Origin: Theropithecus gelada | Taxonomy: Eukaryota; Chordata; Mammalia; Primates; Cercopithecidae | Length of the DNA stretch: 64,000 nt | Assembly (NCBI RefSeq): GCF_003255815.1 | Contig: NC_037689.1 | Location: 27,135,527-27,199,526 of the forward strand | Direction of reading: 5' to 3' | Notes under the pieces: model-generated | The model's database searches: none | The model's input: only the letters and a program-made list of their open reading frames with translations | Told to the model about the DNA's origin: nothing | Translations under genes and position numbers: made by a program | In this document: positions 22,679 through 34,420 of the stretch, in pieces | How positions within the stretch are numbered: the first letter of the stretch is position 1 | Layout: each line of letters starts with the position of its first letter

Positions 22679-23429
22679 GATCTATGAATGATCGTTTTAT
22701 TTTCAGAGTATGCAAACTCAGTGAAAGTGTTAGCATGGTGAAGCAAGCAAAGATGAACAGCACAGTAGCTCAGAGGAGAGAGAGTGAGCTAAGCCGGGCT
22801 GTGCAGAGCTGAGCAAGCATCCTCTCCTCTGTGGTTGTTCTCAGCATCTCGGTTTTGCAGCAGATCAGCTGTTCCATCAATGCCTCAAGATGATTTTGTG
22901 CTTTTTTCAATGTCTTTGTTTGCTGTATAATAAGACTGATCATTGCAACTTTATATTGAGAGGAAATGTTTGGTCATTGGGAGAATTTATTCTACTGCAG
23001 AGAGTCACACTGGATACCGAAGCTTGGGAACTTATTAATGTAAGAAAATTATCATTTTTTTGTGTTGGCAATAGAAATACTTTTTTTTAGACTTGGGAAA
23101 ACCCTACTACAGATTCTCTTGGTCAAGTACAGCTGTGGCTAAATGCAAATACTTTATCTTTCATATATATTATTCCTAGGTTCTAATTTATATCCCTTCT
23201 ACTTCTCTTGACTTTCTTTCTTTCACACCCATAACCATTAACTGAATTTGTAGCCTGACATTTTTCTTTCTTCCTTCCACTATTTTAGAAGATGCATGAA
23301 GTCTTTGCACCTCTGGACTAACCCTTTTGCCTTATAGCCAACTTGTTTTTTACACTGTCGTCAGACTTTTCTAAGCCAAATATCTGGTCCTATTTTACTA
23401 AGAGCAGTTAATAATAATTACTACATCGT
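22679..23429. other. No recognised feature
   Basis: Unassigned sequence. Confidence 0.4.
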
Positions 23430-23541
23430 AGTTACTACAGCTTAGTAAAGGGAGCTTGGTAATAAATAAACCACTTCAGGGTAGTGAGTGGCTCTCTTTG
23501 GTAGTCATCATGGAAGCTTCATGTCAAAACTTCAGGTGAAA
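23430..23541 (-). repeat. Inverted-repeat arm 2 (unassigned sequence)
   Basis: Reverse-complement partner of 18808-18918, about 88% identical without gaps. Similarity stops on both sides. Confidence 0.8.
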
Positions 23542-23639
23542 TAATTCATCAATTATGACAGAGATTGATTTTTGTCAACCAGTTTTCACTTCTTCCATGT
23601 TTTAAATAACAGTCCTCTCTCTCTGTTTTGTAGGGCATA

Positions 23640-24020
23640 TGTCAGTCTGGTACATGTTAGTCAACTTAAAGAACACATTTCCAGCTTCCCTGAAATCTAT
23701 GTGTGGGCATATACATAGGGTTTGGCAGATGGGATATATGCCAAAGTGAAAAGCATAAATTGTGCTTCAAGTATTTGAACACACATTTATTTCCCCTTCA
23801 TGTCTCTTTTTGCTCTCCATGTGGTTGGCCTGCAGCTTCACTGTTGAAGAGAGGAAGCAGTCCTTAGGCAATAGCAAAGCCACACAGTAGGAACTGCTGA
23901 CCTTGAGGCATAGATGGTTTCAACCCAACCTGGACTGTTATGGAAGAGACAAAGGTCTTTCACCTTCGAACTACTCTAGTTGTGTGTCTTTGTAACAGCA
24001 GCTGAGACAGTTTTCTAAAT
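23640..24020 (+). mobile_element. MLT1-type MaLR LTR, diverged
   Basis: The 3' half follows the MLT1 pattern: 'gcatagatggtttcaaccc', 'cctggactgttatggaag' and 'tttgtaacagcagctgag'. The 5' half is weak. Confidence 0.5.
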
Positions 24021-24164
24021 AATATTGTAATTTTCCATTGTCTACAGAATATGTTATGATATTCTTGGCCTAACATGCAAAGATATTAATCATTAAAAAT
24101 ATATTACAGTGTTATCACTGTGATCCATGCCTCTTGTTTTGGCCAATAATAAAATCACCTTTGC

Positions 24165-24521
24165 AAAGATTATGACAATGAGAGAAGTCAGCATGGCTGG
24201 CTCCATCTTGCTTCTCGCCACACAGGCTATCTGTTCTCACTAATTCCTGGGGGTAAGTCAAAGTAACCATGAGAGGAATTTAGATTACAGTTTAACTTGG
24301 AAGCAACAGTGATAATAGTCCCTCCCTAAAACTAAGCCCCTCCTTGCTCAGGGACTGAAAGCTAACCAAAAGTCATGAGGTTAGGATTAAGGGAAGGTCC
24401 TGAATTCTGCTAAAATGTAGTGCATAGTTTTTATAATCTCTTACTGCTCAGGAGTCATGTGGCCAGAAGTCACAAGATTTGTGACTTCCCCAATTCCTCC
24501 TATAGATAGTGTCACTATTGT
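24165..24521 (+). mobile_element. ERV1-type LTR (MER4/MER52-like), first part
   Basis: 'gtcagcatggctggctccat' at 24188 and 'taagcccctccttgctcagg' at 24335 fit the 5' half of MER4-group LTRs. It is interrupted at 24522 by a THE1 LTR. Confidence 0.6.
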
Positions 24522-24901
24522 TGATATGGTTTGGCTGTGTCCCCACCCAGATCTCATTTTGAATTGTAGTTCTCATAATCCCCACATGTTATGGGAGAGA
24601 CCCAGTGGGAGGTAATTGAATTATGGGGGTGATTACCCTCATGCTGCTGTTCTCATGATAGTGAGTGAGTTCTCATGAAATCTGACTCTTTTATAAGGGG
24701 CTCTTCCCCTGCCTTTGCTCTGCACTTCTCTTTGCTGGTCCATTGTGAAGGAGGATTTGTTTGTTTTCCCTTCCAGCTTAATTGTAAGTTGCCTGAGGCC
24801 TCCCCAGCCCTGTGGAACTATGAGTCAATTAAACCTCTTCCCTTTATAAATTAGCCAGTCTCAGGTATGTCTGTATAGCAGCATGAGAATGGACTAGTAC
24901 A
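24522..24901 (+). mobile_element. THE1-type solo LTR inserted into an older LTR
   Basis: 380 bp, starting TGATATGGTTTGGCTGTG and ending GGACTAGTACA. It is flanked by perfect 5-bp copies of ATTGT (24517-24521 and 24902-24906). The blocks 'gggaggtaattgaattatgg' and 'caattaaacctcttcccttt' are diagnostic of the family. Confidence 0.95.
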
Positions 24902-25262
24902 ATTGTAGATCTTAGCTAAGATTGGTCTTTTGAGACGTGTTTTACACTTTTGCATTCTGGCAACCAATTGACCCCACCTGGGTTCATGACTCATGACTCA
25001 ACCAATCCTATGGCCCCAACCCAGCAGAGGAGTCAGTGCATGAAGAAAGTTTTCCACAATATTATGATTTCATCTCCAGCCAATCAGCACCACCCTTTCT
25101 CTAGTCCTCTGCCTACCAAATTATCTATAAAAACCTAGCCTCTGTGTCCTTGGGGATGCCGATTTGAGTGATAACGCTAGTCCTCTGCTTAACTGCCTTG
25201 CATTAATTAAACTCTTGTCTGCAATACCACAGTCTCAGTGAATTTGCTTGTCTATGGAGGCA
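24902..25262 (+). mobile_element. ERV1-type LTR (MER4/MER52-like), second part
   Basis: Contains 'gactcaaccaatcctatggc', a TATA-like 'atctataaaaacctagcc' at 25122, 'gatgccgatttgagtgataa' at 25155, and the R-U5-like 'ccacagtctcagtgaatttg'. It completes the element broken at 24521. Confidence 0.65.
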
Positions 25263-27152
25263 GCAGGAAGAAGCTGTTGGGTGATTACAATAATGTAGGA
25301 GCAGAAGTTTCCCGCATGAGTTCCAGCCAGAGGCTTTTGATCTGTTGTACGTCTTTGTCAGTTTCATACACTTTGTCTCTGCTGTAGGAAGGGATATCCC
25401 AGATGGGGGATGTTCCACACACGCTGCCATGTAACATGAGTAAGATATAAACCATCAAGAAATAGGCCACTAAATTTTGAGCATTATTTGTTATTGCACC
25501 ATTATCTAGCAAAAGTAGACTGATACAATTATTTAAAACAAAACAAAATGAAATAACAAAAAATACTGTTGCAAGGAATCAAGCAGGAAGACTTTAATGT
25601 TTCTCTTTTGAATTGCATTAATGTGAACTACAGGCAGATGTTTAGAAAAATGTACTTCTGCTTAGAAAACTATTTGGTTACTTTGTGTTCCCCAGAGGCA
25701 TATCCTGAGGCAAGGACACTTATGCAAATGACTGGTTAGGGAAATACTCCAAGGAGAAACAGGAAGTGGACAGAGGAAGGAGAAGAAGGAAAAGAAAGAA
25801 ACTAAGGGAAGGTGACATTTTAGACAATGTCTCATGGAATCTTTGGGCATATACAGTCTCCCCCCATGTTACTAACTACTACATAAACAAGTTAGGTACA
25901 GGCAGAAACTGCAAGAATGGGAATACAAATTAACCCCTGGGCTTTTAAATTTTGTCCTTGGGATTCATAGGCCAGTTGATTCATAGAAGTCAAAACATTC
26001 TGAGAGATGGTATCTTTATGATCTTTGACTGACTCTTGACTCCACTTACATCTCATACTGGAACTTCTGGAGGACTTTATACAATTTTAAGAAATCATCT
26101 CCAATGTCTTTCTTCATTTCCCCACCCATTTCTCACGTATCATAAAAAGTCCCAAAATTCCCATTTGAACTTGTAAGAGGCTGAGTTAGATTTTGCTAGT
26201 CAGATGCTCAATTAAACCAGAAAATGCACAAAGTACTTTAGAGGACATTATAGGCTTCAATGCCTTGGACTTTTTTCTTCTAAACATGGTGCTTATACTA
26301 TCTTTCAAATGTGAGCTTACTTTCATTTTATAAAGGAATGTTTCATCTCTCGTGATCATAGGCCCTGTGGAATTTCACTAAAGGATCCTGAAATCCTACC
26401 TCAGCTAATGAAGATTGAATGAATGCAATAAACAGTAATATTTTAACAAAGCCCTCTTCCACAGAACTGCTAGAAATTCATGAGATTGATGTCTGCAGAA
26501 TTTTGGAAGGTGTCACCTTACATGACTAAAAAATGAGAGTCATTTTTCTTTTATTAATTTGATGTCAGTTTATTACAAAAGAATCATTCTGGTCATCAAA
26601 ACTCACTAATATTAATACCATATAGGGCAATGGAAACAGCTTGGTGAGAATTTGAGGGAGACTAACCCTCAGAGTTGAAATGACTGCATCCGCTCAAATT
26701 GGTAATGAAAAAAGCATATAATTGCTACAAACGAACAGATTTTATGTTTCCACAGCTTCTTAGAAATGTATGTTTGACAGTTCTGTATCCAACTTTTTGC
26801 ATTTGAAGACTTGGAAAGATAGAAAATAGAAGCAATTTTCTACTCCTATTTCTTCTTATTATAATCAAATTATCTAAATAATTCAAATACAGTAATGGAG
26901 AGTTTAGAGTTTTGTTTATCTGGTTTTAACAATTTTCCAAATATATAGGATCACCAGGCCAATTTTAAGACATTAAGAGGAAACAGAAGAACGAAAAAAA
27001 AAAAAAAAAACCAATTATGTAGTCTTAGAAAAGTCAAATGGTAAACGAAATGGAGAAGAAACATGCATATTTATGGGTCAATACTAATCAATACAATTGT
27101 CTTTCTAACTGAAAGCATAAATAGTTTGCATAAACTCTCTGATCCATGTTAC

Positions 27153-27155
<3 letters not shown>
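25263..27155. other. No confidently assigned feature
   Basis: Two parts, 25263-25520 and 25680-25860, have the flavour of old interspersed repeats but I cannot name them. A purine-rich stretch lies at 25755-25815 and an A-run at 26994-27010. No exon is supported. Confidence 0.4.

Positions 27156-27156
<1 letters not shown>

Positions 27157-27194
<38 letters not shown>
27157..27194. repeat. (GT)19 microsatellite
   Basis: Nineteen uninterrupted GT units. Confidence 0.97.
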
Positions 27195-27196
<2 letters not shown>

Positions 27197-28466
27197 ATGC
27201 ATGAGAATTTGTGTATAAATCTTGGAAAGAGGGGACCCATGAAATTGCAGAAATTAAAATTACCATTTAAATACTTTTATTTCATCAAAACAACTAAAGA
27301 GCACCTACTCTACCCCAAATACAATTTCCTTTCTTTCGTGATTCTCTCCTATTAATATTATATGAAACCATCTAGAGTTGTAGAAATCAATTTAAAAAGC
27401 GGAACTATATATAATATATATCATATATAATTTCCACAAGTGAATAAGCAGACCCACAAGTTTTGCATTCTCTACTCATGGTGTTCTCTTCTTTCTGCAG
27501 TTAGTTTATCCTGAATGTCAGGATTCCGCAGGGAATGACGTGGTCTCTGAATGTGTCAATCATTGAGAGAGATAGAGGCTGTAATTCACTTACCTGTGGA
27601 AAGTCTTTAAAATTTGCCTTCAGTACCTTTTTAATGCAAAGTCAAATTGACAAACATATTTTATTAGTATATATTTATTCATGCTCTTGTGGTTGTTTTC
27701 ATGTCATGGTTTTAAAAGAAGAAAGTGTACATACCTGGTAAACCTCCACAAACAGACGGAAACAAAGCACCATCCTTTCCCTGTCGCATCTTGAGAAGAC
27801 GTTTTAAATGCCCCAGGCCCTAATAGAGTTCATATCGGAAATGCAATGTGGTTTTGACAAGTGAATTCTAGTTTGTTTCCTCCCTGGCATTTTGTTACAG
27901 TGAATCTTGACATGACGTGCTTTCAATAGTCTCCATTTATTTTTTGTCAAATTCCAGAATGTTTCACATGACAGTTTTTTATTTTGCAAATATGTGTGTG
28001 TATATTTACATATAACATATATACATAATGGACATGTTTGTATGTATACATGTATATCTTTTTGTGAACTTTTAAAAATAATATTTTGTAAACTTTAAAT
28101 TTTTTATTTTTTATCTTTTTAATTTTTATTGATTTAGGAAGTACAAGTGCAGTTTTATTATGTATCTATATATCTATATGTGTACAAACGTGTGTGTGTG
28201 TATATATATGTGAATAGGTATATATGCATGTGTATAAATAATCACTACTAAATATATGCATGATAGTACACACTGCATATCATTTTAGCAAACAGCATTA
28301 TAGCATGTGGGTGTACATAATGAAGCTATTTCTACTTCTGAATATATACCTATCTTGGCAGTGTTTTGTTTATCTGGTTTTTAACAAATGCTATCCCCTG
28401 AAATTTTAATATTTTTAATGTTTAAAATTTTATTAATTTTTTACAATTTCTTTTACTACTTTCTTT
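27195..28466. other. AT-rich sequence, possible L1 tail
   Basis: No gene is seen. TA/TG-rich simple stretches lie at 27985-28040 and 28165-28240. 'tttaatttttattgattt' at 28119 followed by 'aagtacaagtgcagtttt' resembles the 3' end of an antisense L1. Confidence 0.4.
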
Positions 28467-28592
28467 ATTTTTTTTGGAGACGGAGCCTTTCTGCATTGCC
28501 TAGGTTGGATTCCAACTCCTGAGATGAAACAGTCCTCTGCCTTAGCCTCCTAAGCAGCAGGGACTACAGTTGCATGTCACCTTGCCCAACTC
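28467..28592 (-). mobile_element. Alu monomer-type SINE (FLAM-like), diverged, reverse
   Basis: 'ttttttttggagacggagcc' with 'cttagcctcctaagcagcag' and 'ggactacagttgcatgtcac' gives a single Alu-like arm of about 125 bp. Confidence 0.65.
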
Positions 28593-29336
28593 CTGCAAAA
28601 TTTGTTTGTAGCAGAAGACGTTTCCATGTTCTATCCCTTTAGGTATCAATCCTCTCAATGAAGCCATTTTTTTCAATCTAATATTTGTGATATGGCTGTA
28701 TTTGGATCCTGTAAAGCTAGCTATAAAATCTGGTCACTTTGACACAAAAGTGTGTTGGTGTTTGGGGGTTTTGTTTGGGTGGAGGTGAGTGGACAGAGAA
28801 GTAACTTGGGAAAGATGTGTAGTGAAGTCAAGCAGAGAGATGTGAACAAGGTGGAACTAAAACCATGTTCTGTTTGTAGGCACCAGAATCTAAGCTATGC
28901 CAAATTAAATGCAAATAAAATAGTCTGAAGCTATAAATCATGTAAATCAGACTTTTGTGAAGAGTTTGAATAAAATACATTCATAATATTGCCCATGACA
29001 TAATTTTCTGTGGCTGTCTGACTCTGACCAAACCACTCACTCTTCCTTTCCTCACCCTATCCTACCAGTTTTCTAACTCTGTAACCACTCTTTCCACTGT
29101 ATCCACAATTTCCAATGAAATTCTCCTCCTACCCTTCCAGCCTTCCTACCCTTCAAGCACAACACACTCAGCACTTTGTGTCTTCTATAATGTTAAAAGA
29201 AAATTGAAATTTGATCCTGGTGCTCATCCCATCAGCAATGTCTATTGATTTTCCAAGTTTTCCATATTCTTATGTGGAATAACCATGTGTTGCACCCCTA
29301 CTATTTGCCAATGAGTATACAATAAAAGATAAATAG
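28593..29336. other. No recognised feature
   Basis: Unassigned. A pyrimidine-rich stretch lies at 29040-29160. Confidence 0.4.
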
Positions 29337-29500
29337 GACTGGGTGCAGTGGCTTATGCCTGTAGTTCAAGTTATTTGGGAGACTGAGGTGGAAGGATTGC
29401 TTGAGCCCAGGAGATCCAGGCTGCAGTGAGCCATGATCCACACCACTGCACTCCAGCCTGGGCAATAGAGTAGACCCCGTCTCTAAAAACAGAGAAGATA
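29337..29500 (+). mobile_element. Short Alu-related SINE (single arm or internally deleted)
   Basis: 'gactgggtgcagtggcttat' leads into 'gagcccaggagatccaggct', 'cactgcactccagcctgg' and a short A-rich tail. At about 160 bp it lacks roughly half of a dimeric Alu. Confidence 0.85.
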
Positions 29501-30377
29501 AGTTAGATGAGATAAATGGCATGCCACCTTGACTTTCCAACTATTAAAGACTAGGAATGGATACAGATGTCAAGTGATAATTAAATGACATTCAGGACAA
29601 GGAAACAGGGTGCCCTGACTAGGTTTCCATAGAGTATCAGTCGAGCCATTCATTTAGGGTTTGACTGTACTAATCGATGACAGCTGACCTTTTAAATGTT
29701 GCAGTGCTCCTTCCTTTTGACAAATCCAATAGTAGATTCTCCTCTGTGGTTCTCTTACTCGATCTGTCAGGAGTTTTTGAAAGGATTGGGTATGCTGCTT
29801 CTTTAGATGTCTTATATTTGCATCTGGGATACCACACACTTCTACTTTACCTGTCTCTTTTGGTTTTGTTTTTTTTTTTTTTCCTATTCTGTCTGTTTCC
29901 TTTTCCCTGGCTCCTTGCAGGTGCAATTTCTCAGAGTAATGGGTTCTCTTCTCCACCATTCACTTAGTGGCTTTGTCCAGTCTCAAGGCTTGAAATACCT
30001 AGAATTTCATTTTATTTAAATCTGCAACTGTAATCATAATTGGAAAACATAAATTGTGTTATCAAATTTGCCACTGCAAGCCTGACCTCTCTCCCAAACA
30101 CTGTATTTATATATCCAACTATTTGTCACCTCTTCTTTGAAGTCAGAGAGACAGCTCAGTAACCTGCCTAACATCAAATTTTGTTTATTTTCTCACACAC
30201 ACACACACACACACACACCAAACACACACAAAAACAAAAACCACTGTGCTTCCCCTGGATGAATGGCATTTCCAACATGATGACACCGATCCAATTGTCA
30301 CATAAAACTGATGATAATAGTTTCTTTTGAAAAACCATAGAAATTGATACTCCCAGTCTTAAAACTTGAGAAAGTTA
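29501..30377. other. No recognised feature besides simple repeats
   Basis: A T-run lies at 29869-29882 and a (CA)13 microsatellite at 30194-30219. No exon is supported. Confidence 0.45.
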
Positions 30378-30771
30378 TGGTTGTCTTACCTGAGTTCCTT
30401 TCTCAGGCAACCAACCAGCAGACTTCCCAGATGGCATCAAGGAGCTGAAACTCACCAGATCACCACATTTGGACCATGAGATGCCAGACCCTTCACCCAT
30501 CATGATGGCCTAACTGACCATCTGCTGCCTATTGACCAATTCCTCTTTCTTACCACTCCCTAATTCCTGTTTTCCTACATGTAGTTACATTTCTGCTATG
30601 TAAAGCCCTAATGCTAGTCAATCAGGGAGATGGATTTGAGTCTGATCTTTCATCTCCTCAGCTACAGCACCCAATGAATGCCTTCTTCTCTGGCAATACT
30701 GGTTTTCTCAGTGATTGCCTTTCTTTATGGTGAGCAGTAGGACCTAGACCAAAGCCCTCATGTTTTGGTAA
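30378..30771 (+). mobile_element. ERV1-type solo LTR (related to 22151-22678)
   Basis: Contains 'gggagatggatttgagtctg' (shared with the 22-kb LTR), 'atctcctcagctacagcacc', 'tttctcagtgattgcctttc' and a typical end 'cctcatgttttggtaaca'. The 5' boundary is approximate. Confidence 0.65.
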
Positions 30772-30924
30772 CAATTATAGTTTGAATGAAAAACTGTCAT
30801 CCTTGACTCTTTCTTTTGCACAAAAGGCCTGGCCCTAAGGAGATCTTGTTTTCTCTACTGCACAACTGCACAACTCTCATTGTGTTAACCTCCTCTGAGC
30901 TACCATCTTTTCTCATGTACATTC

Positions 30925-30963
<39 letters not shown>

Positions 30964-31252
30964 TTCTGAGACTGAGTCTCCCTCTTTTGCCCCAGGCTGG
31001 AGTGCAGTTGTGTGATCTCGGCTTACTGCAATCTCTAACTCCCAAGGTCAAGTGATTCTCCTGCCTCAGCCTCCTGAGTAGCTGGGATTACAGGTGTGTG
31101 CCACCACACCTAGCTAATTTTTTTGTATTTTTAGTAGAGATGGAGTTTCACCATGTTGGCCAGGCTGGTCTTGAACTCCTGACCTCAAATGATCTGCCTG
31201 CCTTAGCCTCCCAAAATGCTGGGCTTACAGGCATGAGCCACCACACCCAGCC
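30925..31252 (-). mobile_element. Alu (S-like), reverse, with (TTTA)n tail
   Basis: The tail is expanded to about ten TTTA units (30925-30965). The complement of both arms follows, ending 'gagccaccacacccagcc'. Confidence 0.95.
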
Positions 31253-31339
31253 AATCTCTCATACATTCTTAACAATCATTTCATAAATGAACTTTGTTTC
31301 TGCCCTTGGTCCCATAGAGTCTAATCTCAACAGAGGTGA

Positions 31340-31995
31340 CACACACAACAGGGATTCTTTTAAAATATGAACCAGACCATGTTGATGCTATTTTCAACAT
31401 TTTCCGTGGATTCCTATTTTACACAATGAAAAAGTCAACAGTCCTTACTTAGGTCTACAAAGAGCCACATGGTGTGGTCAACACTAGAAGAGATGTCTCT
31501 CATCTCTTCTACTATTTTCTTCCTCACTCTGCTGGGGGTCCTAAGTCTGTTTCCTGATCCAAGTCCCTGCCTTAGGGTTGCAGACCTAGCTCCATCTTCT
31601 TCCTGGATCTCTAGTTTTCCAGAGGGTGGCATGATCAGTCCCTAACTTTCCTCAAACCTGCTGGAGTATCAGCTTCTCAGAGAGCCTACCCTGGCCTTCC
31701 TCTTTAAACCTACACATTGTCCCCACCTCACAGGCTCCTGATACTCCTTGCACTAGGAAAATAGATCTATCTTTCTTTTTTCCATAGCATTCAGCCTCTG
31801 CAAGTACAGAGCTTGCTATATTTACCCACTAAGTCTCTTCTTAATTTTATTCTTTATTTACACCTTCCTTCACTTGTAGAGTATAAACTCCTTGCGGGCA
31901 AGGGTATATTCTTTTGTCTTCACTATTATATCTCAAGCACCAAAAATATTGTCTATCACATATAGAGAAATGAGAGATATTCATTGAATAATAAC
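31340..31995 (+). mobile_element. LINE2 (L2) 3' portion
   Basis: In order: 'gaaccagaccatgttgatgc' near 31370, 'cagagagcctaccctggcct' near 31677, 'taaactccttgcgggcaag' near 31886, and a decayed form of the repeated tail 'cattgaataataac'. This is the standard L2 3' end and includes part of the reverse-transcriptase-encoding region, with no open frame. Confidence 0.8.
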
Positions 31996-32455
31996 AACAT
32001 ATTAATTTTAGTATATAATCAGATTGTTAAATAATCTGTGTTTGTATGTGTGCATGAGATGGGGGATGCATAAGGACATTGTAATGAAAGAACAAAAACA
32101 TAGGATTGAAAACTTATGAATAAACCCTTTTGAATATTTATTTTTTTAGCCTTATTTTAATAAAAAGAACACAAGGAACATTTGTTCCCATCTTGTCATG
32201 ATACATCTCATCACAAAAAGTATAGTTGTTTAATAAATATTTGAAAAATGCACCATTTGAATACATTTTAAATAGATGGATTTATGCCTAAGTGGTTATC
32301 AGAATTAATAATTATGTGTAGCTTAGTTAGTGCTTTACGGTCTCCTGTTAATTTGATATCCCCGCTAAGGAAGGCATTGTGTTAACATCTATGAATTATC
32401 TTCAAATTATTTCAACGCATAATCTGATCATTTAAATGTAAAAACATAAAGCCTT
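31996..32455. other. No recognised feature
   Basis: AT-rich unassigned sequence. Confidence 0.45.
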
Positions 32456-32472
32456 AAGAAAACCGTACTTTC

Positions 32473-32780
32473 GGCCGGGCGCGGTGGCTCAAGCCTGTAA
32501 TCCCAGCACTTTGGGAGGCCGAGACGGGCGGATCACGAGGTCAGGAGATCGAGACTATCCTGGCTAACACCGTGAAACCCCGTCTCTACTAAAAAATACA
32601 AAAAAAACTTAGCCGGGCGAGGTGGCGGGCGCCTGTGGTCCCAGCTACTCGGGAGGCTGAGGCAGGAGAATGGCGTGAACCCGGGAGGCGGAGCTTGCAG
32701 TGAGCTGAGATCCGAGATCCGGCCACTGCACTCCAGCCTGGGTGACAGAGCGAGACTCCGTCTCAAAAAAAAAAAAAAAA
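32473..32780 (+). mobile_element. Young AluY with Old World monkey-type right arm
   Basis: Near-consensus AluY beginning GGCCGGGCGCGGTGGCTC with CpG sites largely intact and an A-tail of about 19. The right arm reads 'gatccggccactgcactcc', the AluYR-type variant, preceded by a small duplication of 'gagatcc'. A perfect 16-bp target duplication (32456-32471 and 32781-32796) flanks it, and the insertion site reads TT/AAGA. It is probably among the youngest insertions here. Confidence 0.97.
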
Positions 32781-32924
32781 AAGAAAACCGTACTTTAAAC
32801 TACATGATTAGATAAGTCTGTTCATAAAACAGACATAATAATCAGAAGCTATGCAAGAAAAATACACACTTTTAAATGTTTGCAGGTAAAAAGTTTCTAA
32901 ACTAAATTGAAAAAAAAAAATTAA

Positions 32925-33222
32925 GGCCGAGCGCGGTGGCTCACGCCTGTCATCCCAGCACTTTGGGAGGCCGAGGCGGGTGGATCACGAGGTCAGGAGA
33001 TCGAGACCATCCTGGCGAACACGGTGAAACCGCGTCTCTACTAAAAAATAAAAAAACACTAGCCGGGGGAGGTGGCGGGCGCCTGTAGTCCCAGCTACTC
33101 GGGAGGCTGAGGCAGGAGAATGGCGTGAACCCGGGAGGCGGAGCTTGCAGTGAGCCGAGATGGTGCCACCGCACTCCAGCCTGGGCAACAGAGCGAGACT
33201 CTGTCTCAAAAAAAAAAAAAAA
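32925..33222 (+). mobile_element. AluY
   Basis: Near-consensus AluY in the same orientation as the copy at 32473, only 144 bp downstream of it. The right arm reads 'gagatggtgccaccgcactc', so it lacks the 'gatccggcc' variant. The flanks share '(g/a)aattaa'. Confidence 0.96.
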
Positions 33223-33827
33223 GAGAATTAAAAAAACAAGGAGCTTCTAAAATCAGTAAGAAAATGAAGCACACTTATCTGATAAAGTTGGGTGAAGAAC
33301 ATCCAGAGTTCACCCAAAAGGCAATACAAGTTGCTTTTATAGGTATAAAAGGGTAATCAGCTCCTCTCAAAATTAGGAAAACGCAAAGTAAAGCTGCAGT
33401 GAGACAGCACATCAAAATGTAATTCATATGACATGGGGGGTCATTTAGAAAATGGGGAAAATTGGTAGTGGAAGTTTAATTTGGTTAAACCTACTTGGCA
33501 GCTAACTTGGTAAAATATTTCAAACTTTAAGTTTCACATCTACTTTAAAAGATTTTCTTGTGTTGAGATATTTTTCCAATGTATTCTCACAGGAAGACAA
33601 AGAGATTCCATGAAATTGCTTCAAAGAAAGAAAAGACATTAAACAATGTAAAAATAAAAACAAAGAGTCATACAAAAGCATGTAACTGTTGTTGTGTGAT
33701 TTGAAATAACAAAAAGGTTGGCAAAACATTAGATGCCATTTACAGATGTGTGGTTATAGAAAACATCACATACAATGCAATATTATACAGATGCTTAAAG
33801 AAATAAAGTTGATAATTAGGGACATTA

Positions 33828-33831
<4 letters not shown>
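33223..33831. other. No recognised feature
   Basis: AT-rich unassigned sequence. Confidence 0.45.

Positions 33832-33872
<41 letters not shown>
33832..33872. repeat. (TG)20 microsatellite
   Basis: Uninterrupted TG run of about 41 bp abutting a MIR. Confidence 0.97.
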
Positions 33873-33875
<3 letters not shown>

Positions 33876-34070
33876 CCAGATATCGTTCTATCCACTTTGC
33901 ACCTATTTACTGATCTAATAATAAACCTCAGAATCAGATACTCAATTATTTCTTTAACAAATGAAAAAAGAGGAGCCAATCAAGCAAAATAAATCTCCCA
34001 AGATTCAACAGCTAGTAAGTGGAGTAGCTGAAATCCTAATCCAAGGCATCTAAATCCAGAGTCCAATTTA
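33873..34070 (+). mobile_element. MIR SINE
   Basis: Follows the MIR consensus in order: 'tgccagatatcgttctatcc', 'aagattcaacagctagtaag', 'tggagtagctgaaatcctaa' and 'aatccagagtccaattt'. Confidence 0.75.
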
Positions 34071-34099
34071 TCTCTCACACACATGCAGTACACATGGGT

Positions 34100-34145
34100 G
34101 AGTGCATATACATATACATATACATACACATATATTGAGTATGTA
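34100..34145. repeat. (CATATA)n-type simple repeat
   Basis: Short run of ACATAT units. Similar sequence continues beyond the adjacent SINE at 34279-34420. Confidence 0.8.
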
Positions 34146-34278
34146 AGCTGGGCACAGTGACTCATACCTGTAATCCCAGCATTTTGGGAGGCTGAGCTGG
34201 GAGGATCACTTGAGGCCAGGAGTTCGAGGCCACCTTGGGCAACATAGGAAGAACCCATCTTTAATTAAAAATAAAAAA
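34146..34278 (+). mobile_element. Alu left-arm monomer (FLAM-like)
   Basis: 'agctgggcacagtgactcat' to 'aacccatctttaattaaaaa' is one arm only, within CATATA-rich sequence. 'gtatgtaa' before and 'gtatgcat' after suggest a short target duplication. Confidence 0.8.
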
Positions 34279-34420
34279 GTATGCATATGTATATTGAATA
34301 TATATACACATAGACACATTGAGTATATATGTACATATATGTATATACTCAGTATATATACGCATATACACTCACCCAGGTGTATTGTACATATACGTAT
34401 GTATATATACACACATACTA
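34279..34420. repeat. Alternating TA/CA-rich simple sequence
   Basis: Repeats of TATATACACA/CATATG with GAGTATATA units, about 140 bp. Confidence 0.8.

Noticed and set aside
25263..25520. Possible old LTR or DNA-element fragment
   Set aside because: The complement has a familiar repeat-like feel, but I could not place enough ordered blocks to name it.
26906..28388. Short shared string (TTTTGTTTATCTGGTTTT) at 26912 and 28363
   Set aside because: It is only about 18 bases of AT-rich sequence with unrelated flanks; chance is likely.
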